The position numbers and the translations under genes were made by a program. Below the pieces are notes generated by a model. The model saw only the letters and a program-made list of their open reading frames with translations, was not told where the DNA came from and did no database searches. From contig NW_002476346.1 in NCBI RefSeq assembly GCF_000189635.1, positions 34,500 through 98,499 of the forward strand: a DNA stretch of 64,000 nucleotides. Direction: 5' to 3'. Below, one piece after another: positions 62,313 to 64,000 of the stretch. Origin of the DNA: Tetrahymena thermophila SB210 (lineage: Eukaryota; Ciliophora; Oligohymenophorea; Hymenostomatida; Tetrahymenidae). Position 1 is the first letter of the stretch. Each line of letters opens with the position of its first letter.

Positions 62313-63471
62313 TCATTAATCAAAATATTAATTTTTGACTATATTCTAGTCTCTTCTAACAGACTTGTTTGGCATGTATGTTTTGTAGTCAATTCCAACT
62401 TAAGGTTTATTTCGTAAAATTTGATCAATTTCTTTATTTATTTCAGGGGTTAACTTTTTTACTACCTCCAAGGACTTCACTATTTCGTCTAGTTACTCAG
62501 GTTTAGTAGCACTTGTGATTGCTGTAGAGACATCACGATTTGCAAGAACCCAAGCCATAGCTAATTATGTTTATGTGCAGCCTATTTTATTAGCCACTTC
62601 ACCAAGGGCGTTAAGTAGTTTTAAGAGATTTTCCTTTTTATCTTCAGCAAAATAAGTATCAAAAATCCTTTTTAAAAGAATACTATCTTTATATTCATTC
62701 AATCTAGAACCTAAAGGAAATTTGCCATCATTGTATTTTCCTGTTAGAATACCTGCACAAAGAGGACTCCAGACTGTAGAACCCATTCTGTACTTGTCAA
62801 ACAACCTACCATATTCTACTTCGAATCTTTCCCTTACCATCATGTTATATTATGGCTATTCACAAACTGGAGGAGTTAAATTTAATTTAGCACAAATCTC
62901 TCTTGCTTCAAAAATTTAGCCACAAGACCACTCAGAAGTTCCCCAATAATGTATAAGACCTTAATTAATTATTATATTAATAATAAAAGAATAAAGAAAT
63001 AAAGTTATTAATTTGTATACCTTGTTGTATTAAGTCGTTGAAAGCTTTGATTGTTTCTTCAAGTGGAGTGTCTTCATCAAATCTATGGCAATAGACTATG
63101 TCTAAATAATCTAATTGAAGTCTTTTCAAACTAACTTTAACTCCTTCTATTATATGTTTGCGTGATAATCCAATTTAGTTAACTTTTTATATCTAAGAAG
63201 TAAATGGTGTAACTGCCCAAAAAATTTTAGAAGAAACAACTAATTCTTCTCTAGGAATTCCAAGCTCTTTGAAAGCTTCTCCATACTATAATTCACCCTC
63301 ACCATATCCGTAAGACTCAGCAGTATCAAAAAAATTGATGCCCAAGCTGTAAGCTTTTTTAACAATTTAGATGATTTTTTCTCTTTTATCAGGAGTTTCA
63401 CCGTTTAAGTAGTTTCCAAGTCCTATAGCAGAGACTTTAATGCCAGTGTTACCTAAGAATCTGTATTCCAT
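62313..63471 (-). CDS. Aldo/keto reductase (potassium-channel beta-subunit-like)
   Basis: Two exons, 63471-63021 and 62959-62313, joined across a 61-bp intron in phase, give 365 residues. The start MEYRFLGNTGIKVSAIGLG is the normal AKR N-terminus. The catalytic tetrad is present: Asp and Tyr in FFDTAESYGYGEGE, Lys in VVSSKIFW and His in VYCHRFD. WGTSEWS, CEQPQYNMMVRERFEVEY, TVWSPLCAGILTGKY and AMAWVLANRDVSTAITSATKP are the typical NADPH-binding and barrel strands of the Kv-beta/AKR6-7 branch. It should be a cytosolic NADPH-dependent reductase of aldehydes or ketones with a TIM-barrel fold; the substrate cannot be told. Length is normal for the family, with a short Q/N-rich C-terminal extension. 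No sign of damage. Confidence 0.92.
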
Positions 63472-64000
63472 TTTTTAATTAGCAAAGAAAGATATTAGAG
63501 TTTTTTATTATTAGATCTTTTGTTTGTGTAATTGAATAATAATTATTAATTGTTGGTTGATTGATAATCAGAAATTTAAAGTAAATATTTTTGAGAGTTT
63601 TCTTCTAGAAATTTGTTTATTTTAGTAAGATTAATTAAATTTATTTATTGTTACTTAAGATAAAATAAGAAATATAATTAATTTAAACAAAATAAAACTA
63701 AACTGATGAATTTTATTTATATGTGTAAATTATTTATTTGATAATATCTATGTTAAATAATTCAAAGTATAGAAATAATTATACTAAGTAAATGCAAAAA
63801 TTAGACTTATTAATTTCGAAAGTAAATATTTGTAAATAAATCAAAATTAGCTTATTAATTATTTCCAACCTTATTTTATATACTAAAATTCAAATCAAGT
63901 ATAGAAGAATAAATTTGAATTTTGAATTTTCTTATAATCAATCTTTTATCATAATATTTTTAAAATATTTTATTAATTTTAACAAACTTAGATTAATAAA
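63472..64000. other. AT-rich upstream region of the aldo/keto reductase gene
   Basis: It presumably contains the reductase promoter. No further gene, RNA or repeat is supported up to the window end. Confidence 0.5.

Noticed and set aside
1-64000. Tetrahymena chromosome breakage sequence or telomere repeats (GGGGTT)
   Set aside because: No copy of the 15-base breakage motif or of telomere repeats was seen on reading both strands; the G-run at 44449 is not telomeric.

Overview
The window looks like nuclear DNA of an oligohymenophorean ciliate of the Tetrahymena/Ichthyophthirius kind. The DNA is extremely AT-rich. Every convincing gene reads through many in-frame TAA and TAG codons as glutamine and ends only at TGA (the ciliate code). 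Introns are short, AT-rich and start with GTAA or similar. Gene content also fits: furin-like cysteine-rich proteins, cNMP-binding proteins, EF-hand proteins, Q/N-rich proteins and tandem-exon LRR genes. No telomere repeat, rRNA, convincing tRNA, CRISPR or viral element was seen. The annotation comes from hand translation, splice-site reading and remembered family motifs. No search was run.

Layout: 1-4541 (+) holds tandem leucine-rich-repeat exons of 81-93 bp with introns of about 200-300 bp. 5526-9798 (-) is a secreted furin-like cysteine-rich protein of 8 exons. 11771-13616 (+) is a second stretch of the same LRR exon family, ending at a hairpin-forming 9-bp repeat cluster (13615-13765). 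14302-16830 and 20103-22643 (-) are two tandem copies of an elongation factor 2-like gene with a changed diphthamide loop, separated by AT-rich repeats and a piece of a membrane-protein gene (18143-19102, +). 24997-27972 (+) is a protein with two cNMP-binding domains. 29530-36699 (-) is RRP5, the S1/HAT rRNA-processing factor. 37696-41322 (-) is a Q/N-rich coiled-coil protein. 42576-44057 and 44718-46313 (-) are tandem paralogues with a B-box-like Cys/His N-terminus, and a GC-rich inverted repeat lies between them. 46870-49592 (-) is an EF-hand protein with a long Q/N/S-rich tail. 50485-52621 (-) is an RRM/zinc-knuckle/RS splicing factor built from micro-exons. 53751-54833 (+) is a cytochrome-b5-reductase-fold protein without the usual cofactor motifs. 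55250-56290 is a 3-unit satellite. 56510-58358 (-) is MAEA/Fyv10 of the GID/CTLH ubiquitin ligase, with an apparent one-base frame problem near its start. 58927-61253 (-) is a PAQR/hemolysin-III membrane protein. 62313-63471 (-) is an aldo/keto reductase.

The genes do not form a single pathway. Housekeeping functions (ribosome biogenesis, translation elongation, splicing, protein turnover) sit beside fast-evolving lineage-specific families that grow by tandem duplication at three scales: exons (LRR arrays), genes (EF-2-like pair, B-box-like pair) and non-coding satellites. The most notable items are the symmetric-phase LRR exon arrays, the EF-2-like paralogues with an altered diphthamide loop, the motif-less reductase homologue, the MAEA frame break and the isolated GC-rich hairpin at 44449-44559.
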